Source: Rhizobium metallidurans
GTDB taxonomy: Bacteria; Pseudomonadota; Alphaproteobacteria; Rhizobiales; Rhizobiaceae
Assembly: GCF_014196505.1 (NCBI RefSeq)
Contig: NZ_JACIDW010000003.1
Span: 1-64,000, forward strand
Direction of reading: 5' to 3'
Length of the DNA stretch: 64,000 nt
Every line of letters begins with the position of its first letter. Within the stretch, counting starts at the first letter, position 1. The notes under the pieces were generated by a model, which had not been told where the DNA came from, did not search any database, and saw only the letters and a list, made by a program, of their open reading frames with translations. The translations under genes and the position numbers were made by a program. Positions 24,463 through 33,866 of this stretch are shown in pieces.

Positions 24463-24678
24463 ATGCCTGAATTGAAAAACTGGTACAGCTCGAAGACGAT
24501 ATGGGGCGCCGTCGTTGCGATGATCGCTTCGGCTTTGCACTTTACGGGTGTGGACATCGCGACCGCCGATCGTGGCGAGATCGTCGATGCGATCGTCAAT
24601 ATCGCGGGCGCGCTGGGTGGCTTGCTGGCGGTCTACGGGCGGGTGACCGCGACATCGGTGATCAAACCGAAAACGTGA
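24463..24678 (+). CDS. Holin-like small membrane protein
   Basis: A 71-residue protein with two hydrophobic segments (about 13-28 and 44-62) separated by a polar loop (DIATADRGEIVDA) and ending in a basic tail. This matches small phage holin-like proteins that often begin SWYKSKTIWGA; here NWYSSKTIWGAVVAM. It follows g15 by 24 bases with a strong AAGGAG site. With the GH19-type lysin at 7649 it would make a split lysis system. Holin activity is inferred from topology and context. Confidence 0.62.
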   Translation: MPELKNWYSSKTIWGAVVAMIASALHFTGVDIATADRGEIVDAIVNIAGALGGLLAVYGRVTATSVIKPKT

Positions 24679-24868
24679 ATCGGATGGGCGCGCGGCGGCG
24701 GGCGCGCTGCCGCCGACCGTGCCTTTCCGGCCACAGCAACGGTCCCAGCTGCCTTGCCGCCCGCGCGCGGCCCCCCTGAAAAGCCCCGGATTACAGTGCA
24801 TTCATTTGCCATTCAGGTCTCCTGAGTACATAGTCAGGTCAAGTTGGTATCCATTGAAAGCATAGCAC

Positions 24869-25117
24869 ATGGCCTCTCCTATGAGCGTCGCAGCCTTGGC
24901 CGTTTGGCTGACGGTACCGTCGCCCTCACCGGATAATCCGCGCAACCTTTTGGTGCGCGTAGCAGGCGATTGCAGTGAAGCCGCCCAGCAGGTCGTGGAT
25001 AAGACCGGGGGGCAGCTGCTCTCCGTTCAGCCCTCCGGCGACAGTTGCATCATCACCGTGCTCGTCCAGGGCAACGGCCAGCGACCGCGTAAAGTGACCG
25101 TCAAGGTTCCGATGTAG
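24869..25117 (+). CDS. feuN: FeuN-like periplasmic regulator
   Basis: An 82-residue small protein immediately upstream of the FeuP/FeuQ-like pair. In Sinorhizobium meliloti a protein of the same size and position, FeuN, restrains the kinase FeuQ from the periplasm and is needed for viability. Here the mature part has two cysteines (GDCSEAA and GDSCIITV), compatible with a disulfide. The N-terminus (MASPMSVAALAVWLTV) is hydrophobic but lacks basic residues, so the export signal is weak, and an in-frame stop lies just upstream. No good ribosome-binding site is seen. The assignment rests on locus and size more than on motifs. Confidence 0.62.
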   Translation: MASPMSVAALAVWLTVPSPSPDNPRNLLVRVAGDCSEAAQQVVDKTGGQLLSVQPSGDSCIITVLVQGNGQRPRKVTVKVPM

Positions 25118-25170
25118 GCAGAATCGCCCTATCTAGACATCGAAGACATTAAGCGGAGCAAAGCGGACCG

Positions 25171-25842
25171 ATGCGCATCCTGGTAGTCGAAGACGACGTC
25201 AATCTGAACCGTCAGCTGAGCGATACGCTCAAGGAGGCCGGCTACGTCGTCGATCAGGCGTTCGACGGCGAGGAGGGACACTTCCTCGGCGATACCGAAC
25301 CCTATGACGCGATCATCCTCGATATCGGCCTTCCCGAACTTGATGGCGTCAGCGTTCTGGAGAAGTGGCGCGGCGCCGGTCGCGGCATGCCGGTGCTGAT
25401 CCTGACGGCCCGCGACCGCTGGAGCGACAAGGTCGCCGGCATCGACGCGGGCGCCGACGACTATGTGACGAAGCCGTTCCACGTCGAGGAGGTGCTGGCC
25501 CGCATCCGCGCGCTCATCCGTCGCGCCGCCGGCCATTCGTCCTCCGAGATCGTCTGCGGCCCCGTCCGCCTGGACACCAAGACCTCCAAGGCCGTGGTCA
25601 ACGGTGTGGCGCTGAAGCTGACCTCGCACGAGTACCGGCTGCTTGCCTATCTCATGCACCACATGGGCGAGGTGGTGTCGCGCACCGAGCTGGTCGAACA
25701 CATGTATGACCAGGATTTCGACCGCGACAGCAACACGATCGAAGTCTTCGTGGGTCGCCTGCGCAAGAAGATGGGCGTCGATCTGATCGAAACGGTGCGC
25801 GGTCTCGGCTACCGCATCCAAGCGCCGACCAATGCGAATTAA
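25171..25842 (+). CDS. feuP: FeuP-like OmpR/PhoB response regulator
   Basis: A 223-residue regulator. The receiver domain has the acidic pair at 8-9, phospho-acceptor Asp51 in IILDIGLP and Lys101 in VTKPFH. The C-terminal winged helix (about 125-218) ends in VFVGRLRKKMGVDLIETVRGLGYRI. FeuP controls cyclic glucan export (ndvA) in Sinorhizobium and iron uptake in Rhizobium. It overlaps the kinase start by 11 bases. It lies just downstream of the GTA cluster but belongs to the conserved chromosome. Confidence 0.87.
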   Translation: MRILVVEDDVNLNRQLSDTLKEAGYVVDQAFDGEEGHFLGDTEPYDAIILDIGLPELDGVSVLEKWRGAGRGMPVLILTARDRWSDKVAGIDAGADDYVTKPFHVEEVLARIRALIRRAAGHSSSEIVCGPVRLDTKTSKAVVNGVALKLTSHEYRLLAYLMHHMGEVVSRTELVEHMYDQDFDRDSNTIEVFVGRLRKKMGVDLIETVRGLGYRIQAPTNAN

Positions 25843-27235
25843 GTCTCTCACCGCACGCGTCCTGCTTCTGACCACGATCTGGTCGACCGTGGCGCTTGTC
25901 GTGATCGGCCTGTTGATCTCGACGCTCTATCGCAAGAGCGCCGAGCGCGGCTTTCAGGATCTCCTGCGCGCGCAGCTCTACAACGTCATAAACTCTGTGG
26001 CGATCGGCGATCAGGGCGCGCTGTCGGGGAGCCCGCAGCTCGGCGACCTGCGCTTCGCCCAGCCCAAGACCGGCTGGTACTGGATGGTCGAGCCGCTCGG
26101 GACCTACACCGCCCCGCCGCTGGTTTCGCCCTCGCTCGGCGTCACCACCATCCCCGTTCCCTCCGTACTGGAAGCGCCGTTCGACAAGAATTACGAGCGC
26201 TACTACCAGGTGACGGACACCTCCGAAAACCGTATCCAGGTGGCCGAGACGGAAGTGGTGCTCGACACCGACGGACGCGCGGCGCGCTTTCGCGTCACCG
26301 GCAATGTCGGGGTCGTCGAGGACGACGTCCGTAACTTCTCCCACAGTCTCTATCTCGCGCTCGCCGGCTTCGGCGTCGGCAGCCTGATCGTCAACGCGCT
26401 CGCCATTCTCTATGGCCTGAAGCCGCTCGACAAGGCGCGCGCCGCGCTGGAGCGCATCCGCGCCGGAGAAAGCGAGCAGCTGAAGGGCGAGTTCCCGCGC
26501 GAAATCCTGCCGCTCGCCAACGAGGTCAACGCGCTGATCGACAGCAACCGCCGCATCGTCGAGCGCGCCCGCATGCAGGTCGGCAATCTCGCGCATTCGC
26601 TGAAGACGCCGATCGCGGTTCTGCTCAACGAGGCGCGCGTGCTGGAGCGCTCGCATGGCGAGCTGGTGAAGAGCCAGGCGGAATCGATGCAGGGCCAGGT
26701 GCAATCCTATCTCAACCGCGCCCGCATCGCCGCCCAGCGCGAGTCCGTTCTCGCCCGCACCGACGCCGAGCCGGCGCTGGAACGGCTGGTGCGCGTCATG
26801 CGCCGCCTGAACGTCGACAAGGAATTCGACCTTGTTGTCAATCCGCCGCATCTGGCCGTGGCGCTGGAGCAGCAGGATCTGGAAGAGGTCGTGGGCAACC
26901 TGCTGGAGAATGCCTCGCGCTTCGCCGTGCACAAGGTCAGGCTTTCGGTCGCCGAAGCGCCCGATGACGTCAAGGGCGGGGAGGGCAGCGCCCGCCGCCA
27001 TTGGGTCGAGGCGATCGTCGAGGATGATGGTCCGGGTCTGGAGCCCGACCAGATCCGCGAGGCGCTGAAACGCGGACGCCGGCTCGACGAGAGCAAGCCC
27101 GGCACCGGCCTTGGCCTGTCGATCGTCACCGAGATCGCCAACGAATATCAGGGGCGTCTGGAACTGTCGCGCGGCGAGTGGGGCGGGCTGAAAGCGCGCC
27201 TTATTCTTCCCGGCGTGACAAAGGATGTTGCGTGA
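25832..27235 (+). CDS. feuQ: FeuQ-like sensor histidine kinase
   Basis: A 467-residue kinase. A first membrane segment (about 9-32) and a second (about 176-196) enclose a periplasmic sensor of about 140 residues, the expected FeuN contact. A HAMP-like linker leads to the H-box NLAHSLKTPIAVLLNEA with His255. The ATPase has the N-box NLLENASRF, G1 DDGPGLEPDQ and G2 GTGLGLSIV. Ser follows the phospho-His (HSLKTP rather than HDLKTP), as is common in the PhoQ-like group. It is the partner of FeuP, translationally coupled. Confidence 0.87.
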   Translation: MRIKSLTARVLLLTTIWSTVALVVIGLLISTLYRKSAERGFQDLLRAQLYNVINSVAIGDQGALSGSPQLGDLRFAQPKTGWYWMVEPLGTYTAPPLVSPSLGVTTIPVPSVLEAPFDKNYERYYQVTDTSENRIQVAETEVVLDTDGRAARFRVTGNVGVVEDDVRNFSHSLYLALAGFGVGSLIVNALAILYGLKPLDKARAALERIRAGESEQLKGEFPREILPLANEVNALIDSNRRIVERARMQVGNLAHSLKTPIAVLLNEARVLERSHGELVKSQAESMQGQVQSYLNRARIAAQRESVLARTDAEPALERLVRVMRRLNVDKEFDLVVNPPHLAVALEQQDLEEVVGNLLENASRFAVHKVRLSVAEAPDDVKGGEGSARRHWVEAIVEDDGPGLEPDQIREALKRGRRLDESKPGTGLGLSIVTEIANEYQGRLELSRGEWGGLKARLILPGVTKDVA

Positions 27236-27343
27236 CGGGCGGCTTGATGCCAGAAAGGCACTTGCATAGCATGCTTTACCTTGGCCTGAGGCGGGTGGGC
27301 CTGCATCTTTGGCGCGTTTGACACCTTGTTCGGGTTCAGCTGG

Positions 27344-27772
27344 ATGATACTTCGCTCAAAAGGCATAATTGGTCTTTCTCTCGTGGCATGCGTGACGTTG
27401 TCCGGTTGCCAGACGACGAAGAGCAGCCCGTCGTTCAGCCTTTTCGGCGGACACAAGACCTCGGCCTCCGCCTCCATCATCGAAGCCCTGCAGGGCGGCA
27501 TCGTCGGGCGAACCGGCGTGACCTTGAGCAACAGCGACCGACAGCGGGCGCTGGAAGCCGAATATCGCGCGCTCGAAGGGGCGGCCGCCGGTCAGGCGGT
27601 CGCGTGGAGCGGTCGCAACGTCAGCGGCAAGGTCGTGGCCTCGGCGCCCTATCAGGTCGGCTCGCAGAATTGCCGCCAGTACAGCCACACGCTCACCATC
27701 GACGGCAAGGAGACGCTGGCGCGCGGTTCGGCCTGCCGCAACGGCGATGGCAGCTGGTCGCCATTGGGCTGA
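27344..27772 (+). CDS. Small outer-membrane lipoprotein, 17-kDa surface antigen-like
   Basis: A 142-residue lipoprotein: basic start, hydrophobic stretch and lipobox LSGC (SLVACVTLSGCQTT) in the first 25 residues. The C-terminal half resembles the RT0821/Lpp0805 surface-antigen domain, with the paired cysteines in NCRQYSHTLTI and SACRNGDGSW. The ATG at 27344 is chosen because the signal peptide starts there; an in-frame TTG lies 18 bases upstream. It lies between feuQ and ccmI with gaps of about 108 bases on each side, so probably has its own promoter. Function unknown. Confidence 0.75.
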   Translation: MILRSKGIIGLSLVACVTLSGCQTTKSSPSFSLFGGHKTSASASIIEALQGGIVGRTGVTLSNSDRQRALEAEYRALEGAAAGQAVAWSGRNVSGKVVASAPYQVGSQNCRQYSHTLTIDGKETLARGSACRNGDGSWSPLG

Positions 27773-27880
27773 ACGAACGCCGGACGTCTCGCCTGTCCGG
27801 TAAGATGCGGCAAATTGCTTCAAATCATCGTCATCGCGGCTTTGCATATTGGAATGATCACGCGCTTCGAGTAATTGGCG

Positions 27881-29110
27881 ATGATGATCTTCTGGATTCT
27901 CCTGGCCGTAATGACGGCATCGGTCGCCGCTATTCTGCTTTTTCCGCTCATGCGGGGCTCGAAGGCGGGGGAGGATAGCCGTGCCGGCGAGAGCGCCGTC
28001 TACCGCGACCAGCTTGCCGAGCTCGACCGTGACCGCGCCGTCGGCCTGATTTCAGCCGAGGAGGCCGAATACGCCCGCGCCGAGATCGGCCGCCGGCTGA
28101 TTGCCGTGTCGAGCGCCGGAGTTGCCGCTGCTCCCAGGCAGACACGCGGATATCGACGCGCCGCCGAGCTCTTCGTCATCGTGCTGCTGCCGCTGACGGG
28201 GCTCTGTCTTTACATCATGATGGGCAGGCCCGATCTGCCCTCGCAGCCCCTCCAGGCGCGCCTGGAGAATCCGGGCAACGACATGGCGATTCTCGTCGCC
28301 AAGGCCGAGCGGCATCTCGCCCAGAACCCCGATGACGGCAAGGGCTGGGATATCCTGGCGCCGATCTACTTCAACACCATGCGCATCGCCGATGCCGAGA
28401 CAGCCTACCGCAACGCCATCCGGCTGCTCGGCGAAACGCCGGTCCGGCTTGACGGGCTTGCCGAAACGCTGATGGCCGCATCGAGCGGCGTGGTGACCAA
28501 CGATGCCCGCGACGCGCTGACGCGATCGCTGGCGCTGGAACCGGAAAACCCGCGCGCCCGCTTCTACATCGCGCTCGGCCTGGAGCAGGCGGGCAAGGCC
28601 GACGAGGCCCGCGCCGGCTTCGAGGCGATCGCCAGCCAATCTCCGGCCGATGCGCCATGGATGCCGCTGGTCAACGAGCATATCGCCAAGAACGGTGGCG
28701 CGAAGAACGGTGGAGCCCAGAAGGGTGGCGCCGAGACGGCAGCGGGCGAAAACGGCGGCACGCCGGCCGCCGGCAGCGCTTCCGCCGCGCCGGCCCCGCT
28801 CGGCGGACCGACGCAGGCCGATGTCGCTGCAGCCGATCAGATGAACAGCGGCGACCGCCAGCAGATGATCCGCGGCATGGTCGACAGTCTCGACGCGAAG
28901 CTGACCGAGAATCCCGACAATCTGGATGGATGGCTGCGGCTGGTTCGCTCCTATATGGTATTGAACGACAAGGACCGCGCGGCGGCGGCGCTGCAGCGCG
29001 GGCTTGCCGCTTTCCCCGCCGACGGCGAGAAGGGCAAGCAGCTGGTCGCGCTCGCCCGCGAGCTCGGTCTGCCGGCGGACGCCACGGCGACACAAGGAAC
29101 GGTGCAATGA
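27881..29110 (+). CDS. ccmI: Cytochrome c maturation protein CcmI (CycH)
   Basis: A 409-residue apocytochrome c chaperone. Two membrane helices (about 2-20 and 92-112) flank a cytoplasmic leucine-zipper-like loop ([29 protein letters not shown]), and the periplasmic part holds TPR repeats ([76 protein letters not shown]). An Ala/Gly-rich linker with three NGG(A)-type repeats (about 267-300) separates the TPRs. The start may be 27881 or 27884. It overlaps ccmE by 4 bases. Confidence 0.9.
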   Translation: MMIFWILLAVMTASVAAILLFPLMRGSKAGEDSRAGESAVYRDQLAELDRDRAVGLISAEEAEYARAEIGRRLIAVSSAGVAAAPRQTRGYRRAAELFVIVLLPLTGLCLYIMMGRPDLPSQPLQARLENPGNDMAILVAKAERHLAQNPDDGKGWDILAPIYFNTMRIADAETAYRNAIRLLGETPVRLDGLAETLMAASSGVVTNDARDALTRSLALEPENPRARFYIALGLEQAGKADEARAGFEAIASQSPADAPWMPLVNEHIAKNGGAKNGGAQKGGAETAAGENGGTPAAGSASAAPAPLGGPTQADVAAADQMNSGDRQQMIRGMVDSLDAKLTENPDNLDGWLRLVRSYMVLNDKDRAAAALQRGLAAFPADGEKGKQLVALARELGLPADATATQGTVQ

Positions 29111-29559
29111 CGCGCAAGCAGAAACGCCTTGCGGTGATCGGCGGCGGCATGAGCTTCATCGTCGCGGCCGTGCTGCTGGTCATGTTCGCCTTCAGCAATT
29201 CCGTCGCCTATTTCTACATGCCAGCGGATCTGGCGAGCAACCCGGTGCCGCCTGGAACCCGTATCCGCCTCGGCGGCCTGGTCGGCGAGGGCAGCGTCAT
29301 CAGAGGGGCGGGTTCCACGGTGCGTTTCGCGGTGACCGATGCCTCGGGCGATCTGGTCCCCGTGCGGTTCACCGGCATTCTTCCCGATCTCTTTCGCGAG
29401 GGGCAGGGCGTGGTGACCGAGGGCACCTTCGAAAGCGGCAGCGACGTCTTCACCGCCGATACCGTGCTTGCCAAGCATGACGAGAAATACATGCCCAAGG
29501 ACGTCGCCGACAGGCTGAAGCAGCAGGGGCTCTGGAAAGAGGACGAGGCGCGGAAATGA
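29107..29559 (+). CDS. ccmE: Heme chaperone CcmE (CycJ)
   Basis: A 150-residue periplasmic heme chaperone tethered by one N-terminal helix (about 8-29). The OB-fold ends with the heme-binding motif AKHDEKYMP, where His124 makes the covalent bond to heme and Tyr128 is the axial ligand. The start is fixed by the ATGA overlap with ccmI; it overlaps ccmF by 4 bases at the other end. Length and motif are standard. Confidence 0.95.
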   Translation: MTRKQKRLAVIGGGMSFIVAAVLLVMFAFSNSVAYFYMPADLASNPVPPGTRIRLGGLVGEGSVIRGAGSTVRFAVTDASGDLVPVRFTGILPDLFREGQGVVTEGTFESGSDVFTADTVLAKHDEKYMPKDVADRLKQQGLWKEDEARK

Positions 29560-31544
29560 TCATCGAAATCGGCCAATACGCTCTCATCCTGGCGCTCGCC
29601 ACCGCGATCGTCGTTTCGGTCGTCCCGCTGGTCGGCGCCAGGCGCATGGACCAGGCGATGATGGATGTCGGGCCGATCGGTTCGCTGGTCACCTTCCTGC
29701 TTGTCGCCTTCTCCTTCGCCACGCTCACCTACGCGCATGTCTCGTCGGACTTCTCGGTCAAGAACGTCTGGGAAAATTCGCATTCGCTGATGCCGCTGAT
29801 CTACAAATACTCCGGCGTCTGGGGCAATCATGAAGGGTCGATGCTCCTCTGGCTGCTGATCCTTGCCCTGTTCAGCGCGCTCGTCGCCCTCTTCGGACGC
29901 AATCTGCCCGAGACGCTGAGGGCCAATGTGCTCTCGGTGCAGGCCTGGATCTGCGTGGCCTTCGCGCTCTTCATCCTGCTGACCTCCAATCCCTTCGAGC
30001 GCCTCGACCCGGCGCCTGCCGAGGGCAAGGACCTGAACCCGATCCTGCAGGATATCGGTCTCGCCATCCATCCGCCGCTGCTCTATCTCGGCTATGTCGG
30101 CTTCTCCGTCTGCTTCTCGTTTGCCGTCGCGGCCCTGATCGAGGGCCGCATCGACGCTGCCTGGGCGCGCTGGGTCCGCCCCTGGACGCTGGCCGCCTGG
30201 ACCTTCCTGACGCTCGGCATCGCCATGGGCTCCTACTGGGCCTATTACGAGCTCGGCTGGGGCGGCTGGTGGTTCTGGGATCCGGTCGAGAACGCTTCCT
30301 TCATGCCCTGGCTCGTGGGTACGGCGCTGCTGCACTCCGCGCTCGTCATGGAGAAACGCGAGGCGCTGAAGATCTGGACCGTGCTGCTTGCGATCCTGAC
30401 CTTCTCGCTGTCGCTGATGGGAACCTTCCTCGTGCGCTCTGGCGTGCTGACGTCGGTTCACGCCTTCGCCAGCGCCCCCTCGCGCGGGCTCTTCATTCTC
30501 TGCATCCTGCTGCTGTTCATCGGCGGCTCGCTGTCACTCTTCGCCTTCAGGGCGCCGAGGCTGACCGCCGGCGGCCTCTTCGCGCCGATTTCCCGAGAAG
30601 GCGCGCTTGTCGTCAACAACCTGATCCTGACGGTCGCCTGCGGCACCGTACTGACGGGGACGCTCTATCCGCTGGTGCTGGAAACGCTGACCGGCGACAA
30701 GATCTCGGTCGGCCCGCCCTTCTTCAACATGACCTTCGGCCTCCTGATGGCGCCATTGCTCGTCATCGTGCCCTTCGGGCCGCTTCTCGCCTGGAAGCGC
30801 GGGGATATGCTTGGCGCCCTGCAGCGGCTCTACATGGTGGCGATCGTCGCCTTCGTCGTCGCGCTCGTCTTCTTCTATATCCAGCACGGCGGGCCGATCC
30901 TGTCGGTCCTCGGCCTGGCCGCCGGCCTGTTCATGGTCTTCGGCGCCATCGCCGACCTCTGGTATCGTGCCGGCATCGGCAAGCAGCGGCTGGATATCGC
31001 GTGGCGACGCCTCAAGGGACTGCCGCGCTCGGCCTTCGGCACGGCGCTCGCGCATGGCGGGCTTGGCGTTACCGTGCTCGGCATCGTGGCGGTGACGACG
31101 TTCCAGACGGAGGGTGTCATTCAGATGAAGCCGGGCCAGGTGACGGACGCCGGCGGATACCGGCTGCGCTTCGACGGCATGAAGAAGGCCAACGGCCCGA
31201 ACTTCACCGAAGAGCGGGGCCATTTCACCGTGTCCAGGGGTGTGGACGAGGTGGGTGATTTCTGGTCTTCCAAGCGTATCTACACAGCCGGCCAGATGCC
31301 GACGACGGAAGCCGGCATCCTCACCTTCGGCGCGAGCCAGCTCTACGTTTCGCTGGGCGATGCCGCCGACGACGGCAGCATGGTCGTGCGCATATGGTGG
31401 AAGCCCTTCATCCTGTTCATCTGGGGCGGCACGATCTTGATGGCGATCGGTGGCTTTGTCTCGCTCAGCGACCGGCGTCTGCGCGTCGGCGCCCCGCGCC
31501 GCAAGGCAAGGCCCGTGCAGCCCGCCATGGAGCCGGCCGAATGA
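29556..31544 (+). CDS. ccmF: Heme lyase subunit CcmF (CycK)
   Basis: A 662-residue polytopic inner-membrane protein that joins heme from CcmE to apocytochrome c. The WWD domain is clear: [19 protein letters not shown] near 233-251. Conserved histidines occur in [25 protein letters not shown] and the later periplasmic loops. About 14-15 membrane segments can be traced. It overlaps ccmE and ccmH by 4 bases each, so it is the core of the cycHJKL-type operon. Confidence 0.95.
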   Translation: MIIEIGQYALILALATAIVVSVVPLVGARRMDQAMMDVGPIGSLVTFLLVAFSFATLTYAHVSSDFSVKNVWENSHSLMPLIYKYSGVWGNHEGSMLLWLLILALFSALVALFGRNLPETLRANVLSVQAWICVAFALFILLTSNPFERLDPAPAEGKDLNPILQDIGLAIHPPLLYLGYVGFSVCFSFAVAALIEGRIDAAWARWVRPWTLAAWTFLTLGIAMGSYWAYYELGWGGWWFWDPVENASFMPWLVGTALLHSALVMEKREALKIWTVLLAILTFSLSLMGTFLVRSGVLTSVHAFASAPSRGLFILCILLLFIGGSLSLFAFRAPRLTAGGLFAPISREGALVVNNLILTVACGTVLTGTLYPLVLETLTGDKISVGPPFFNMTFGLLMAPLLVIVPFGPLLAWKRGDMLGALQRLYMVAIVAFVVALVFFYIQHGGPILSVLGLAAGLFMVFGAIADLWYRAGIGKQRLDIAWRRLKGLPRSAFGTALAHGGLGVTVLGIVAVTTFQTEGVIQMKPGQVTDAGGYRLRFDGMKKANGPNFTEERGHFTVSRGVDEVGDFWSSKRIYTAGQMPTTEAGILTFGASQLYVSLGDAADDGSMVVRIWWKPFILFIWGGTILMAIGGFVSLSDRRLRVGAPRRKARPVQPAMEPAE

Positions 31545-31996
31545 TACGTCGCCTGCTTCTGGCTATCATGCTGCTGGGCTTGTCGGTTCCCGCCTTCGCG
31601 GTCAATCCGGACGAGATGCTGGCCGATCCCGCGCTCGAGAGCCGAGCGCGCGCCATATCGGCCGAACTGCGCTGCATGGTGTGCCAGAACCAGTCGATCG
31701 ACGATTCCAACGCGGAACTGGCGAAAGATCTCCGGCTGCTGGTCAGGAAGCGATTGACCGATGGCGACAGCGACCAACAGGTAATGAACTACATCGTGTC
31801 GCGTTACGGAGAGTTCGTTCTGCTCAAGCCGCGCTTCGGGACGAAGACGGTTCTGCTGTGGGGCGCGCCGATCCTTCTGGCGTTGCTGGGCGCTCTGTCG
31901 CTCGTCGTTTTCGCCCGGCGCTATGCGGGACAGCCGACGGGATCGCCGCTGACGACGGACGAGCGGGCCCGTTTGGACGAGTTGTTGAAGAAGTAG
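31541..31996 (+). CDS. ccmH: Thiol oxidoreductase CcmH (CycL)
   Basis: A 151-residue periplasmic protein that keeps the apocytochrome CXXCH cysteines reduced. It has a signal peptide ending near VPAFA, the LRCMVCQN motif with Cys45 and Cys48, and a C-terminal membrane helix (about 103-125). It overlaps ccmF by 4 bases and ends the operon. An inverted repeat (GTCCGT/ACGGAC) follows, before the degP gene. Confidence 0.94.
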   Translation: MIRRLLLAIMLLGLSVPAFAVNPDEMLADPALESRARAISAELRCMVCQNQSIDDSNAELAKDLRLLVRKRLTDGDSDQQVMNYIVSRYGEFVLLKPRFGTKTVLLWGAPILLALLGALSLVVFARRYAGQPTGSPLTTDERARLDELLKK

Positions 31997-32155
31997 CGCC
32001 GTCCGTTTGTCCGCCATTCGCGCGAAAGGGACGGACATTACGAATTTTTCATGCCTCGGACAGTTCGCAGTAAGGTGTGCCGTTCTATATCTTCATCCAT
32101 TGACCGATCCGGTAACCGCCGGTCCCGTGGATCTGAATATAAAAAGGTGCGTCTC

Positions 32156-33727
32156 ATGCTGAAGACTATCAAAGCTCCGTCACTGTCGACCGTGCTCAAG
32201 GCCTCGACCGTCGCGGGCCTCGCCGCCGCCGTTCTGGCGACCGGCATTCCTCTCCAACTCACGCCGTCCTACGCCGAGGCGGTCAAGGTCGAGGCGCCGT
32301 CCGTTCCGAGCTTTGCCAATGTCGTCGACGCCGTTTCTCCGGCCGTCGTGTCGGTTCGCGTCGAAAGCCGCATCAAGCCGGTCTCCGAGGAAGAAGGCAA
32401 TGGCTTCTCCTTCGATTTCGGCGGCCGCAACTTCGATGACGTGCCCGATGCGCTGAAGCCGTTCTTCCGCCAGTTCGGCGAGGAGCAGGGTCGTCGTGGA
32501 CCTCCCGGCGCTCGTCCTCCAGGCGGCCCGGGCCAGCATGACGAAAAGGGTCGCCTGCGTCCCGTCGCCCAGGGCTCCGGCTTCTTCATCTCGGAAGACG
32601 GCTATATCGTCACCAATAATCACGTCGTCGCAGATGGCGCGGCCTTCGTCGCCGTCATGAAGGACGGCACCGAACTCGAGGCCAAGCTGATCGGCAAGGA
32701 CCCGCGTACCGATCTCGCGGTCCTGAAGGTCGACGGCAAGGGCAAGAAGTTCACCTACGTCAACTGGGCCGACGACAACAACGTCCGCGTCGGCGACTGG
32801 GTCGTGGCCGTCGGCAACCCGTTCGGCCTCGGCGGTACGGTGACGGCGGGTATCGTTTCGGCCCGCGGCCGCGATATCGGCTCCGGTCCTTATGACGACT
32901 ATCTCCAGGTCGATGCCGCGGTGAACCGTGGCAACTCCGGCGGCCCGACCTTCAACCTCAGCGGCGAGGTGGTCGGCATCAATACCGCCATCTTCTCGCC
33001 GTCGGGCGGCAGCGTCGGCATCGCCTTCGCCATCCCCGCCTCGACCGCCAAGGACGTCGTCGCCGACCTGATGAAGAACGGCCAGGTCTCGCGCGGTTAT
33101 CTCGGCGTGCAGATCCAGCCGGTCAACAAGGATATCGCCGATTCGCTCGGCCTGTCCGAGGCAAGCGGCGCGCTGGTCGTTTCGGCGCAGGCCGGAACGC
33201 CGGGTGAAAAGGCCGGCCTCAAGGCTGGCGATGTCGTCACCGCTGTGAATGGCGAGACCGTCAAGGACGCCCGTGACCTCAGCCGCCGCATCGGCGCGAT
33301 GACGCCGGGCAAGAAGGTCGAGCTCTCCGTATGGCGCTCCGGCAAGGTGCAGCCGGTGACGGTTGAACTCGGTACCCTGCCGGCCGAACAGCAGCAGGCC
33401 TCGACAGACGACGGCGATCAGGCGCCGGAAGCACAGACCCCGGCATCCGAGAAGGCGCTCGCCGATCTCGGTCTGTCGGTCGGCCCCGCCGACGACGGCA
33501 AGGGCCTGCAGATCACCGGCATCGACCCGAACTCCGACGCCGCCGACAAGGGCATCAAGGAAGGCGAGAAGATCACCTCGGTCAACAACCAGGAAGTCTC
33601 TTCGGCCGACGATGTGGTCAAGGTGCTGAACCAGGCGAAGAAGGAAGGCCGCACCCGCGCGCTGTTCCAGATCCAGTCCAAGGAAGGCAGCCGCTTCGTG
33701 GCCCTTCCGGTGGAAAACCAGGGCTAA
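32156..33727 (+). CDS. degP: Periplasmic serine protease Do (DegP/HtrA)
   Basis: A 523-residue protease/chaperone for misfolded envelope proteins. A long signal peptide ends near SYAEA; the trypsin-like domain has the triad His156 (TNNHVV), Asp186 (RTDLAVLK) and Ser261 (GNSGGP). Two PDZ domains follow (about 305-395 and 425-520). A Gly/Pro-rich LA-loop (about 110-135) is basic and unusually Pro-rich. The start is the ATG heading the signal peptide; AAAAAGG lies 6-10 bases before it. Downstream hairpin at 33744-33771. Confidence 0.94.
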   Translation: MLKTIKAPSLSTVLKASTVAGLAAAVLATGIPLQLTPSYAEAVKVEAPSVPSFANVVDAVSPAVVSVRVESRIKPVSEEEGNGFSFDFGGRNFDDVPDALKPFFRQFGEEQGRRGPPGARPPGGPGQHDEKGRLRPVAQGSGFFISEDGYIVTNNHVVADGAAFVAVMKDGTELEAKLIGKDPRTDLAVLKVDGKGKKFTYVNWADDNNVRVGDWVVAVGNPFGLGGTVTAGIVSARGRDIGSGPYDDYLQVDAAVNRGNSGGPTFNLSGEVVGINTAIFSPSGGSVGIAFAIPASTAKDVVADLMKNGQVSRGYLGVQIQPVNKDIADSLGLSEASGALVVSAQAGTPGEKAGLKAGDVVTAVNGETVKDARDLSRRIGAMTPGKKVELSVWRSGKVQPVTVELGTLPAEQQQASTDDGDQAPEAQTPASEKALADLGLSVGPADDGKGLQITGIDPNSDAADKGIKEGEKITSVNNQEVSSADDVVKVLNQAKKEGRTRALFQIQSKEGSRFVALPVENQG

Positions 33728-33743
33728 GCGTTCAGACTGAAAT

Positions 33744-33771
33744 GAGGGGCCGCGCCAGCGCGCGGCTCCTC
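33744..33771 (+). terminator. Hairpin after degP
   Basis: A 12-bp stem (one G-T pair) with a 4-base loop, 17 bases after the degP stop. It lacks a T-run, so termination may be partial and the regulator/kinase pair may be read from the degP promoter. Confidence 0.35.
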
Positions 33772-33866
33772 CTGTCAAACCACCGCGGGTGACGACAATG
33801 ACCTTCCAGCAAGACGATCACGCTTTGAGCCTTGCCGAAACACAGCCGGCGGGTAATGTCGGCCGC

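Noticed and set aside
5120..24678. Possible complete inducible prophage
   Set aside because: No integrase, repressor, replication or excision gene and no flanking direct repeats are visible. Gene content and order match a GTA rather than a phage.
31997..32155. Envelope-stress (sigmaE/sigma32-type) promoter before degP
   Set aside because: I looked for known consensus pairs and found none at acceptable spacing.
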